From: Treponema sp.
Lineage (GTDB): Bacteria; Spirochaetota; Spirochaetia; Treponematales; Breznakiellaceae
Direction: 5' to 3'
Length of the DNA stretch: 7,324 nt
NCBI GenBank assembly: GCA_031261385.1
Contig: JAISJS010000251.1
Span: 1-7,324, forward strand
Position numbers and translations under genes: made by a program. Below, one piece after another: positions 1 to 5,282 of the stretch. The notes beneath the pieces were generated by a model, which was not told the DNA's origin, did not search any database, and saw nothing but the letters and a program-made list of their open reading frames with translations. Numbering within the stretch: the first letter of the stretch is position 1; each line of letters starts with the position of its first letter.

Positions 1-860
1 TAACCTATCCTGGCAATACTTGGAATAATGTATATACCGGTGGCGGCGGTTCTTTTACAACACCTTCCCCCGGAACATGGGACTATTTGTACATCGACTA
101 TCAGGGTTGGGAAGGTCATGGTATTGAGAAACAAGGCTTTATTTACAAAATAGAAGGGCTGACCCAATTCTTTACCGGCACCTTTGCCGCGCAGGCGGCG
201 GCTGATGCATCGGCCTTTGGCATTACCATTGATGTGTCTGATATACCGACCGGTAGAACGGTGAGTAATACGACCGGCGGCGATCCGGGACCCAGTGTCC
301 CGCCCCCCGCCTCGCTTACCGGGACGACATGGACCTACACGGAAAATGGGTTCAACTTAATCGTGTACTTTACGGCGAACAAATGGTTTTTTACCGGAAC
401 GACCGACGGCCTTCCTAAATTTGCCATGTGGGGAACCTATACCATAGCATCACCGGGGAACATTGTTTTTGTGCCCTTTGATGATCTTACGGCGGCAATT
501 CACTGCGTCTATACCGACACCATTTTGGATATGACCATGGATGGAGGGGAGGGCCCAGACCATACCGCGCCATTTGCCAAACAGTCATCAAACCCCATTC
601 CCTTAACCGGGACTTGGGTACAGGAAGGACAACCCAACAACTCGCTTGTTTTTGAAGGCAATACGTATACGGTGATCGTCAACGGCTCCCCCATGAAGCG
701 GTGTATTTTCACCCTGGTGGGCAGCCAATGGGAAGAAATCATTGTGGATGATTTTAACGATGGCTCGGCAATTGGTGATTCAACCACGGTAACCTTCACC
801 TTAGTGGGTACTACGTTGACCATTACGGATCCTAGTCAGGTTTGGCATAAGCAGCCCTAA
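1..860 (+). CDS. Putative secreted/lipoprotein-like beta-domain protein, 5'-partial
   Basis: The frame is open from position 3 to the TAA at 858-860, giving 285 visible residues; the true start and any signal peptide lie beyond the left edge. The TTG at 87 is only an internal codon, because the frame upstream reads sensibly (TYPGNTWNNVY, then a GGGGS-like stretch). Visible residues 1-91 are Gly/Thr/aromatic-rich. A Pro-rich linker follows (about 92-103), then two modules that each open with LTGT(T)W (L105 and L201), alternate hydrophobic and polar residues as in beta strands, and end in F/W-x-KQ. This resembles lipocalin-like repeats of Treponema surface or lipoproteins, from memory of such proteins. 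There is no catalytic motif, so the function is unknown; an exported or outer-membrane-associated role is inference. The gene stands alone on this side of the non-coding region. Confidence 0.7.
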   Translation, partial: TYPGNTWNNVYTGGGGSFTTPSPGTWDYLYIDYQGWEGHGIEKQGFIYKIEGLTQFFTGTFAAQAAADASAFGITIDVSDIPTGRTVSNTTGGDPGPSVPPPASLTGTTWTYTENGFNLIVYFTANKWFFTGTTDGLPKFAMWGTYTIASPGNIVFVPFDDLTAAIHCVYTDTILDMTMDGGEGPDHTAPFAKQSSNPIPLTGTWVQEGQPNNSLVFEGNTYTVIVNGSPMKRCIFTLVGSQWEEIIVDDFNDGSAIGDSTTVTFTLVGTTLTITDPSQVWHKQP

Positions 861-868
861 AGAAGAAA

Positions 869-883
869 GGGTACCTGGTACCC
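869..883. repeat. Inverted repeat GGGTAC-CTG-GTACCC
   Basis: A perfect 6-bp stem (869-874 with 878-883) encloses a 3-nt loop, starting 9 nt after the stop at 860. It could fold as an RNA hairpin at the 3' end of the upstream mRNA. No T-run follows (CGAAGCC comes next), so it does not qualify as a classical intrinsic terminator; a stabilising 3' hairpin or part of the neighbouring repeat is possible. Confidence 0.5.
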
Positions 884-905
884 CGAAGCCCTGAATTCCA
901 AGGCA

Positions 906-968
906 CCATCCATGGATTGCAAAGTACGGTCCATGGATGCCCGGTTACCATCCATGGATTCCAAATCT
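906..968. repeat. Three 21-bp tandem units with TCCATGGA palindromic cores
   Basis: Units lie at 906-926, 927-947 and 948-968. Each carries TCCATGGAT, at 909-917, 930-938 and 951-959, exactly 21 bp apart. The outer two are closest to each other (CCATCCATGGATT, then GCAAA or CCAAA), and the middle one is more divergent. The segment 885-905 matches the first unit at about 14 of 21 positions and may be a decayed fourth copy. The period equals two helical turns, so all cores face the same side of the DNA. It is also seven codons, and in the frame of the upstream gene each unit reads x-S-M-D-x-K/R-x. There are no spacers, so it is not CRISPR. Confidence 0.75.
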
Positions 969-1008
969 ACGTTTTCGTAAACAAAGAGGTTAATTATAGA
1001 AAAAAGCA

Positions 1009-1241
1009 ATGATTAGCTCCCATCAAAGCAGAATGATATTCTGGCTATGGTAAAAACCTGGGGAACGGTTTTGGCGGAGAAGGGGGCGGACTGGAATGTG
1101 ACCACGGCGGACAAGACCGCCCTCACCAACCTGACCACCGCCGCCGACGAGGACAGACCTGGTATCAGTCACCGTTTTTACATTCTCTCCTATTCGCCTT
1201 TTTCGATTCCTTTGTGGCTCCTCTCTTCCCCCCCCCTATAA
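1009..1241 (+). pseudogene. Decayed 5' fragment of a Treponema-type hypothetical gene
   Basis: An ORF of 64 codons can be drawn from the ATG at 1047, but the recognisable protein sequence continues upstream of it in the same frame back to about 1017 (LPSKQNDILAMVKTW), directly after an in-frame TAG at 1014-1016. A better ancestral start is the ATG at 1009, which is out of frame by one base. The segment to about 1150 (through LTNLTTAADE) resembles the N-terminus of a longer hypothetical family I recall from Treponema, where this part starts a helical domain followed by a C-terminal beta domain. After about 1150 the translation becomes low-complexity (SYSPFSIPLWLLSSPPL), and the rest of the family is absent. 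I therefore read it as a truncated, frameshifted remnant. The family's function is unknown, and the assignment rests on memory. Confidence 0.5.
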
Positions 1242-1265
1242 AAAATCCGGAAATAATAGTATACT
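1212..1265 (+). promoter_or_regulatory. Candidate promoter region of the Rpn gene
   Basis: Two weak possibilities are visible. One is TTGTGG (1212-1217) and TATAAA (1237-1242), separated by 19 bp that include the C9 tract. The other is TATACT (1260-1265), only 6 nt before the ATG at 1272, which would give a nearly leaderless mRNA. No good Shine-Dalgarno precedes the ATG at 1272, which suits a leaderless or poorly translated message. Neither -35 is convincing. Confidence 0.3.
1228..1236. repeat. C9 homopolymer tract
   Basis: Nine consecutive C residues end 35 nt before the Rpn start and sit between the candidate TTGTGG and TATAAA hexamers. Tracts of this length are prone to slipped-strand length changes, and poly-G tracts upstream of tpr genes in Treponema pallidum are known to modulate expression. 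A role here is inference. Confidence 0.6.
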
Positions 1266-1271
1266 TTAGAC

Positions 1272-1895
1272 ATGAAACCGAAGCCTGCAGGCAGCGAAAA
1301 ATCGCCGGATCGTTTAAATCCGCTCAATGACTACCTTTTTTTCAAGGTCATGGGAGAAAAAGGCGATGAGGAACAACTCCTGGCATTCCTTAATGCCGTG
1401 CTTAAAAGATCTGGCAATAGTCGGCTTGTTTCAGTTGAAATTCTTGAAAACAAGACCTTTACGGCAGAGATTATTGGCGATAAATCCAGCATATTGGATA
1501 TTCGGGCAGTTTTGGAAGATAAATCACGGGTCAATATTGAGGTACAGTTGAGAAATTTGGGAAACATGGATCGCAGGAGCCTTTTTTACTGGAGTCTTGA
1601 GTATACCCGAAGCCTTGCTGCCGGAAAGGATTATCTTGAACTACCCAATGTAATTGCCATAAATATTGTGAATTTCGAGTTTCTACCGGAGGGCGATTTT
1701 CACACCAGTTTCCATCTTTGGGAGGATAAAAATAAATCTGTCATGCTGACGGATGCCCTGGAAATTCATTTTGTCGATATGGTAAAATTCAGGGTATTAC
1801 GGGAAAAGGATATACAAAACGATCCCCTGCACCGGTGGTTGTCTTGGTTTGACAAAGACAGTTCCCCGGAGCTTATTGAGGAGGTTTCGGACTAA
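1272..1895 (+). CDS. Rpn/PD-(D/E)XK nuclease family 'transposase', N-terminal nuclease part (split gene)
   Basis: This 207-residue product carries the nuclease core of the TIGR01784/PDDEXK_2 (Rpn) family, often labelled putative transposase. Members studied in E. coli are recombination-promoting DNA endonucleases. The N-terminus has the family pattern NPLNDYLFFKVMG (16-28). The likely catalytic set is D76 (in ILDIRA) with E90 and Q92 (in NIEVQ), the D...E-x-Q variant of the fold. The frame ends at the TAA 1893-1895, inside a palindrome. If that codon is read through, the same frame continues into the ORF at 1908-2168, which supplies the missing C-terminal part; family members of roughly 300 residues match the joined length. 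The start at 1272 fits the family N-terminus but lacks a clear ribosome-binding site. Nuclease residues are intact, so this part may still fold. True transposition is unproven for the family. Confidence 0.85.
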   Translation: MKPKPAGSEKSPDRLNPLNDYLFFKVMGEKGDEEQLLAFLNAVLKRSGNSRLVSVEILENKTFTAEIIGDKSSILDIRAVLEDKSRVNIEVQLRNLGNMDRRSLFYWSLEYTRSLAAGKDYLELPNVIAINIVNFEFLPEGDFHTSFHLWEDKNKSVMLTDALEIHFVDMVKFRVLREKDIQNDPLHRWLSWFDKDSSPELIEEVSD

Positions 1896-1901
1896 AGTCC
1901 G
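1888..1901. repeat. Palindrome CGGACT-AA-AGTCCG splitting the Rpn gene
   Basis: This is a 14-bp inverted repeat. As RNA it would pair 1888-1892 with 1897-1901 and leave UAAA as a tetraloop, so the stop codon 1893-1895 lies in the loop. Leaving out 15 bp (1887-1901, five codons) joins the two ORFs in frame as EEV-VKMNT, which suggests a small in-frame insertion. On its 5' side is GAGGAGG (1878-1884), and 6 nt after it is the ATG at 1908. Confidence 0.7.
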
Positions 1902-1907
1902 GTAAAA

Positions 1908-2168
1908 ATGAATACAGGCATTCAGAAAGCGCAGGAACGGGTTGACTATGTTTCAATTGACAAAGAAGCCTTACGTGCATATCAAATGCGGGAAATGGCT
2001 CTTTCGGATTATACCAGTGGGATAAATCATGCAAAACGGGAAGGCAAAATTGAAGGCAAAATTGAAGCTCAAAAAGAAATTGCCCGGAAAATGAAAAAAC
2101 GCAATATCCCGTTTGAACAGATAGTTGAAGACACGGGGCTTACCACCGAGGATATTGCGAAATTGTAA
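1908..2168 (+). CDS. Rpn family C-terminal part (split gene; possible independent small protein)
   Basis: This 86-residue ORF lies in the same frame as the nuclease ORF, 12 nt beyond its stop. It has the usual C-terminal features of the family: a charged helical stretch with Gly-Lys-Ile-Glu repeats (about 43-55), then a small helix-turn-helix-like tail (about 57-86, IARKMKKRNIPFEQIVEDTG...DIAKL) of the kind thought to mediate DNA binding or oligomerisation. It could be a mere remnant of a disrupted gene. It could also be translated on its own: termination at 1895 allows reinitiation at 1908, and the Shine-Dalgarno GAGGAGG (1878-1884) would be 9 nt from the ATG if the hairpin between them folds. 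Published work on rpn genes describes small proteins made from internal starts at the 3' end that block the full nuclease; whether that applies here is inference. Confidence 0.65.
   Translation: MNTGIQKAQERVDYVSIDKEALRAYQMREMALSDYTSGINHAKREGKIEGKIEAQKEIARKMKKRNIPFEQIVEDTGLTTEDIAKL
2043..2066 (+). repeat. Two tandem 12-bp units GGCAAAATTGAA
   Basis: Two identical copies (2043-2054 and 2055-2066) encode Gly-Lys-Ile-Glu twice within the charged linker of the Rpn C-terminal ORF. The unit is a multiple of three, so gain or loss of copies would change linker length without breaking the frame. Confidence 0.7.
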
Positions 2169-2176
2169 ATTTACAA
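2163..2176. promoter_or_regulatory. Perfect palindrome TTGTAAATTTACAA before glyS (possible operator)
   Basis: A perfect 14-bp inverted repeat overlaps the stop of the Rpn C-terminal ORF (2166-2168) and ends 38 nt before the glyS start. No T-run follows, and the stem is A/T-rich, so it is a poor terminator. It could be a binding site for a dimeric regulator, but no matching regulator is visible and AT-rich palindromes also occur by chance. Confidence 0.35.
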
Positions 2177-2214
2177 ATGACCTTTCTTTCTAATACCAAC
2201 ATCAAGGAGCAAAC

Positions 2215-3603
2215 ATGTCTGACGTTTCAAAGGAAACAGAGTTTCCGGAATACCAGGGTCCCGCAACCATGGAAAAAATCACCTCTCTCGCCAAACGGCG
2301 CGGTTTTGTGTTTCAGTCTTCGGAGATTTACGGCGGCCAAAACGGCGCCTGGGATTATGGTCCCCTGGGAATAGAGCTTAAAAACCGCATTTCCCGGAAC
2401 TGGTGGAAGGAGATGACCCAGCTCCACGATAATATTGTCGGCCTTGACGCCGCCATTCTGATGCACCCCCGGACCTGGGAAGCGTCCGGCCATGTTGAAA
2501 ACTTTACCGACCCATTAGTGGACTGCAAAAAGTGCAAAACCCGTTTCCGGGCCGATCAGATTCCCGCTGAAAACCTTGCCGCTAAAAAGTGCCCCGACTG
2601 CGGCGGCGAACTGACCGATACCCGCAAGTTCAACCTGATGTTTAAAACCAATATCGGCCCTGCCGAAGACTCTGCCAGTGTTATCTACCTGCGTCCCGAA
2701 ACCGCCCAGGGGATCTATGTCAACTATAAAAACATCATCCAGTCAAACCGGATGAAGATTCCCTTTGGCATTGCGCAGATCGGCAAGGCCTTCCGCAATG
2801 AAATTGTCACCAAAAACTTTATCTTCCGTACCTGCGAGTTTGAGCAGATGGAGATGCAGTACTTTGTCAAACCCGGCGACGATGTTGACGCATTCAACGA
2901 ATGGAAAAAACAGCGCTGGGCGTATTACGAAAAACTCGGCGTAAAGATGGATCACCTGCGCTGGCACCAGCACGGTCCCGACGAGCTGGCCCACTATGCC
3001 AAAGACGCCTACGACATCGAATACCTTTTCCCGATGGGCTGGCGCGAGCTTGAAGGCGTCCACAACCGCTCCAACTACGACCTTACCCGGCACACCGAAT
3101 TCAGTGGTAAGGATTTGCAATATATAGACCAGGATAACGGCGCCGAGCGGTATATTCCGTTCATCATCGAAACCTCCGCAGGACTCACCCGTACTTTATT
3201 GATGATACTCTGCGACGCCTATGATGAGGAAAAAGTTGCCGACAAGGGTAATGACGACGATTGGCGGACCGTGCTCCGTTTCCACCCGACCGTAGCCCCG
3301 ATTACCGTTGCGATTCTTCCTCTGATGAAAAAAGACGGCCTTGCCGAGCTTGCCCAGGATATACGCAATGAGTTACGTGATGATTTTTCTACCGACTATG
3401 ATCAGGGCGGCGCCATAGGCCGCCGTTATCGAAGGCAGGATGAAGCAGGCACTCCGTTCTGCGTCACCATTGATTACGAGTCCAAGGACAATAACAGCGT
3501 TACCCTGCGCTTCCGTGATTCCATGGAACAGGTACGGGTGCCAAGGGCAGAACTGGCGGAAAGGTTACGAAAAGAGATTAAAGAATACAAGCGGATTAAG
3601 TGA
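2215..3603 (+). CDS. glyS: Glycine--tRNA ligase (dimeric, eukaryote/archaea-like type)
   Basis: This cytoplasmic class II synthetase attaches glycine to tRNA-Gly using ATP. The 462-residue length is normal for the alpha2 enzyme found in Thermus, Gram-positives and spirochaetes; it is not the alpha/beta heterotetramer type. Visible features in order: N-terminal FVFQSSEIYGGQNGAWDYGP (31-50); a four-cysteine Zn site, C104/C107 and C126/C129, with CxxC spacing; RPETAQG (160-166); motif 2 with FRNE (193-196); motif 3 with GLTR (323-326); and a C-terminal anticodon-binding domain starting near LRFHPTVAP and containing DQGGAIGRRYRRQDEAGTPFC. The ATG at 2215 is supported by AAGGAG (2204-2209) five nt upstream. 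No T-box leader is seen. The gene follows the split Rpn gene by 46 bp and ends exactly where the convergent phoR ends. An intact housekeeping gene; also called glyQS in some annotations. Confidence 0.97.
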   Translation: MSDVSKETEFPEYQGPATMEKITSLAKRRGFVFQSSEIYGGQNGAWDYGPLGIELKNRISRNWWKEMTQLHDNIVGLDAAILMHPRTWEASGHVENFTDPLVDCKKCKTRFRADQIPAENLAAKKCPDCGGELTDTRKFNLMFKTNIGPAEDSASVIYLRPETAQGIYVNYKNIIQSNRMKIPFGIAQIGKAFRNEIVTKNFIFRTCEFEQMEMQYFVKPGDDVDAFNEWKKQRWAYYEKLGVKMDHLRWHQHGPDELAHYAKDAYDIEYLFPMGWRELEGVHNRSNYDLTRHTEFSGKDLQYIDQDNGAERYIPFIIETSAGLTRTLLMILCDAYDEEKVADKGNDDDWRTVLRFHPTVAPITVAILPLMKKDGLAELAQDIRNELRDDFSTDYDQGGAIGRRYRRQDEAGTPFCVTIDYESKDNNSVTLRFRDSMEQVRVPRAELAERLRKEIKEYKRIK

Positions 3604-4818
3604 TTATTGGCTGTTGAACAGAATCCGGACTTCCGTCCCGGCGTCCAAAGCGCTTTCAAACTGAATCTCCGCTTTGTGCAATTGGGCGCCGTGTTTCACG
3701 ATGGAAAGTCCAAGACCGGTGCCGCCTGATTCTTTTGAACGGCTTTTATTAACCCGGTAGAACCGTTCAAAAACCCTTGACTGATGGACACGGGCGACGC
3801 CAATACCTGAATCCTTGACAGAAAGAATTATTTTCCCGTCATTCTCCGAAAGATTTATAACGACTGTTCCGTTATTTTTATTATAATTTATTCCGTTATC
3901 ACAAAGATTATATATCATATCCCCAAGGACGCTTTTAATGCCATTCACAAAAACACGGCCGCCTTCCAGGGACAGAGAAACATTTTCCCCCCGGGCTTTC
4001 AGGGAAAGTTGATCGATTACTGTTTCGCACAGGCCGTACAGGTCAACATTATTAAATTCATCTTTTATTTTATTTTCGTCAAATTGGGAGAGCCGGATTA
4101 TATCTTCAATTACAGTAAGCAAACGGGATGCTTCTTTGTGAATTTTTCCGGCAAACTCCTTTGTATCTTCCGTTTTGGCGATTCCATTTTCAATAATCTC
4201 CGCATAGCCCATAATGGATGTAAGCGGGGTTTTAAGTTCATGAGAAACGTTTGCCGTAAATTCCTTCCTCATTTCTTCATTCATTTCTTTTTCGGTAATA
4301 TCCAGAACAAACAGAACGGCGCCATATAAACCCAGTTCCGTTTCTACCGCATTTGCGGAAAGCAGATACACATGATTTGAATCCGCCATTTTTGAAAACC
4401 CCGATCGCCCGGCAAAGGCGTCTTCAAGTATTCTTGCATATTCCGCGTTTCTGCACAGGGATAAAAAAGCCGGCGTGTCATTTTCCGAATTGTTTTTAGT
4501 AAAAGAGAATACGCCGCAGGCCATTTTGTTTATATAGGAAATTGTTTTATCATCAGAAAATATTACGAGACCTTCATTCATATTTTCCGTCAGGAAATCA
4601 AACTCCCTTTGTTTTCCCGACAACAAGCTGATTTGATTTCTTATTCTTTGATTTTTATCTTCCAAAGCGCGAAGGAGCGGGACAATCTCATCATAAGAAA
4701 CATTTTCAAGCGGTTTGTCCAAATCCAACGTGTTTAATGGTTCAATAATTTTTTTTGTTAAAAAACGTGCGGAAAAAAAGCGCAAATAAACAAACCGAGC
4801 AGCAATAAAAATATCCAA
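3604..4818 (-). CDS. phoR: PhoR phosphate-sensor histidine kinase, catalytic part (frameshifted from its N-terminus)
   Basis: This frame encodes the cytoplasmic half of PhoR, which would phosphorylate PhoB in phosphate limitation. Numbered from the TTG at 4818 it shows a linker (16-70), a PAS domain (about 75-173), the HisKA helix with phospho-acceptor H193 in SHELKTPLT, and a complete ATP-binding domain: N box NLCDN (304-308), G1 DSGIG (336-340), F box FERFYR (350-355) and G2 GGTGLGLS (365-372). The TTG at 4818 is only the first possible start: it has no Shine-Dalgarno, and residues 1-15 are out-of-frame reading of the second membrane helix. Authentic sequence begins about S16 (4773). With one base restored in the T7 run at 4773-4779, both parts join as a 559-residue kinase, a normal PhoR size, with the histidine at 348. 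Every catalytic motif is intact, so decay appears recent or the shift is bridged in the cell. Confidence 0.85.
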   Translation of the reverse strand: MDIFIAARFVYLRFFSARFLTKKIIEPLNTLDLDKPLENVSYDEIVPLLRALEDKNQRIRNQISLLSGKQREFDFLTENMNEGLVIFSDDKTISYINKMACGVFSFTKNNSENDTPAFLSLCRNAEYARILEDAFAGRSGFSKMADSNHVYLLSANAVETELGLYGAVLFVLDITEKEMNEEMRKEFTANVSHELKTPLTSIMGYAEIIENGIAKTEDTKEFAGKIHKEASRLLTVIEDIIRLSQFDENKIKDEFNNVDLYGLCETVIDQLSLKARGENVSLSLEGGRVFVNGIKSVLGDMIYNLCDNGINYNKNNGTVVINLSENDGKIILSVKDSGIGVARVHQSRVFERFYRVNKSRSKESGGTGLGLSIVKHGAQLHKAEIQFESALDAGTEVRILFNSQ

Positions 4819-5282
4819 TATATGGTATCTGATATCAAACCAAGCATACTATTGGCAGTTTTTGCTATCCTTACTACACCCCCGTCTTCAAGCCGTAGTG
4901 CGTAATAATAGTTTCTTTCCCCCAAAGTGTCTGATACCCGTTCTGAACTTCCGCTCCCCGTTTTGAAAGCCAGAGCCACTTCCGGCCTTTGCGCATGATT
5001 GTCCAGGGTCTCTGCCGGAAAAAAACTGTCATAAATAACGCCGCCGTCCCTGTTTATAAACGTAATGCGGTTATTGCTTTTTCTGCCGACGGCGGCAAGC
5101 AGTAAATTACCGGAATTATCCGTATTGTCTATAATCAATTGTACATTTGCGGCCTCGGTTTCAAGCCCTTCCCGTATTTCCTGTACAAAGCGGTTGTATA
5201 AAATACTAAAGATTATTGCGGAACCCAGTGAAAATGTAACAATTGCGACTGCAAAAATACTTAAGAATATTTTCTTTCTCAT
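4758..5282 (-). CDS. phoR: PhoR phosphate-sensor histidine kinase, N-terminal sensor part (frameshifted)
   Basis: This 174-residue ORF carries the membrane sensor half of PhoR: an N-terminal helix (about 5-29), an extracytoplasmic domain (about 30-150, with the stretch LDNHAQRPEVALAFKTGSG typical of this PhoR subtype) and a second helix (about 154-171). The last residues (PHVF) and stop come from reading past the T7 run at 4773-4779 in the wrong frame; a -1 shift there continues as FFSARFLTKKII into the kinase part. The ATG at 5282 overlaps the phoB stop by 4 nt (ATGA) and is preceded by a GGCGGA-like site about 8 nt away, so translation is probably coupled to phoB. If no shift occurs, the product would be a two-helix membrane protein without a kinase. 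The operon position after phoB supports the PhoR name. Confidence 0.85.
   Translation of the reverse strand: MRKKIFLSIFAVAIVTFSLGSAIIFSILYNRFVQEIREGLETEAANVQLIIDNTDNSGNLLLAAVGRKSNNRITFINRDGGVIYDSFFPAETLDNHAQRPEVALAFKTGSGSSERVSDTLGERNYYYALRLEDGGVVRIAKTANSMLGLISDTIYWIFLLLLGLFICAFFPHVF
4773..4779 (-). other. T7 run in phoR: frameshift point / -1 slippery heptamer
   Basis: On the coding strand the run reads GC-T7-CCGCACG. In the upstream frame the codons are GCU UUU UUU CCG, so the heptamer U UUU UUU is exactly in phase for -1 slippage, and the shifted frame continues UCC GCA into the kinase. The upstream frame ends 12 nt later at the TAA (4758-4760). A T6 run (4760-4765) and an A8 run lie just downstream, so the whole spot is prone to slippage. 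I see no obvious stimulatory stem-loop after it. Confidence 0.8.

Larger units (their letters stand above)
861..1271. other. 411-bp non-coding accessory interval
   Basis: No intact gene is visible on either strand. In order it holds a GGTACC inverted repeat just after the preceding stop, a 21-bp tandem repeat with palindromic cores, a decayed gene fragment (about 1009-1241), a C9 tract, and an A/T-rich stretch with possible promoter hexamers before the Rpn gene. The frame of the upstream gene stays open after its TAA for 39 more codons, to the TAA at 978-980, running through the 21-bp units. Confidence 0.6.

Noticed and set aside
509..823. 104-codon minus-strand ORF opposite the beta-domain protein
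   Set aside because: It lies wholly antisense to a frame with clear domain repeats, and its translation shows no recognisable motif.
869..890. Intrinsic terminator after the first gene
   Set aside because: The hairpin exists, but no T-run follows and the loop is only 3 nt, so it is listed as an inverted repeat only.
906..968. CRISPR-like short array
   Set aside because: The repeats are directly adjacent 21-bp units with no unique spacers, and no cas gene is present.
2169..2214. T-box or other riboswitch leader of glyS
   Set aside because: Only 46 bp separate the upstream ORF from glyS, too short for a T-box, and no conserved T-box sequence is visible.
2743..3120. 125-codon minus-strand ORF inside glyS
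   Set aside because: It is antisense to highly conserved glycyl-tRNA synthetase motifs and is explained by codon bias of that gene.
4009..4329. 106-codon plus-strand ORF opposite phoR
   Set aside because: It is antisense to the HisKA and PAS regions, with low-complexity hydrophobic translation and no independent evidence.
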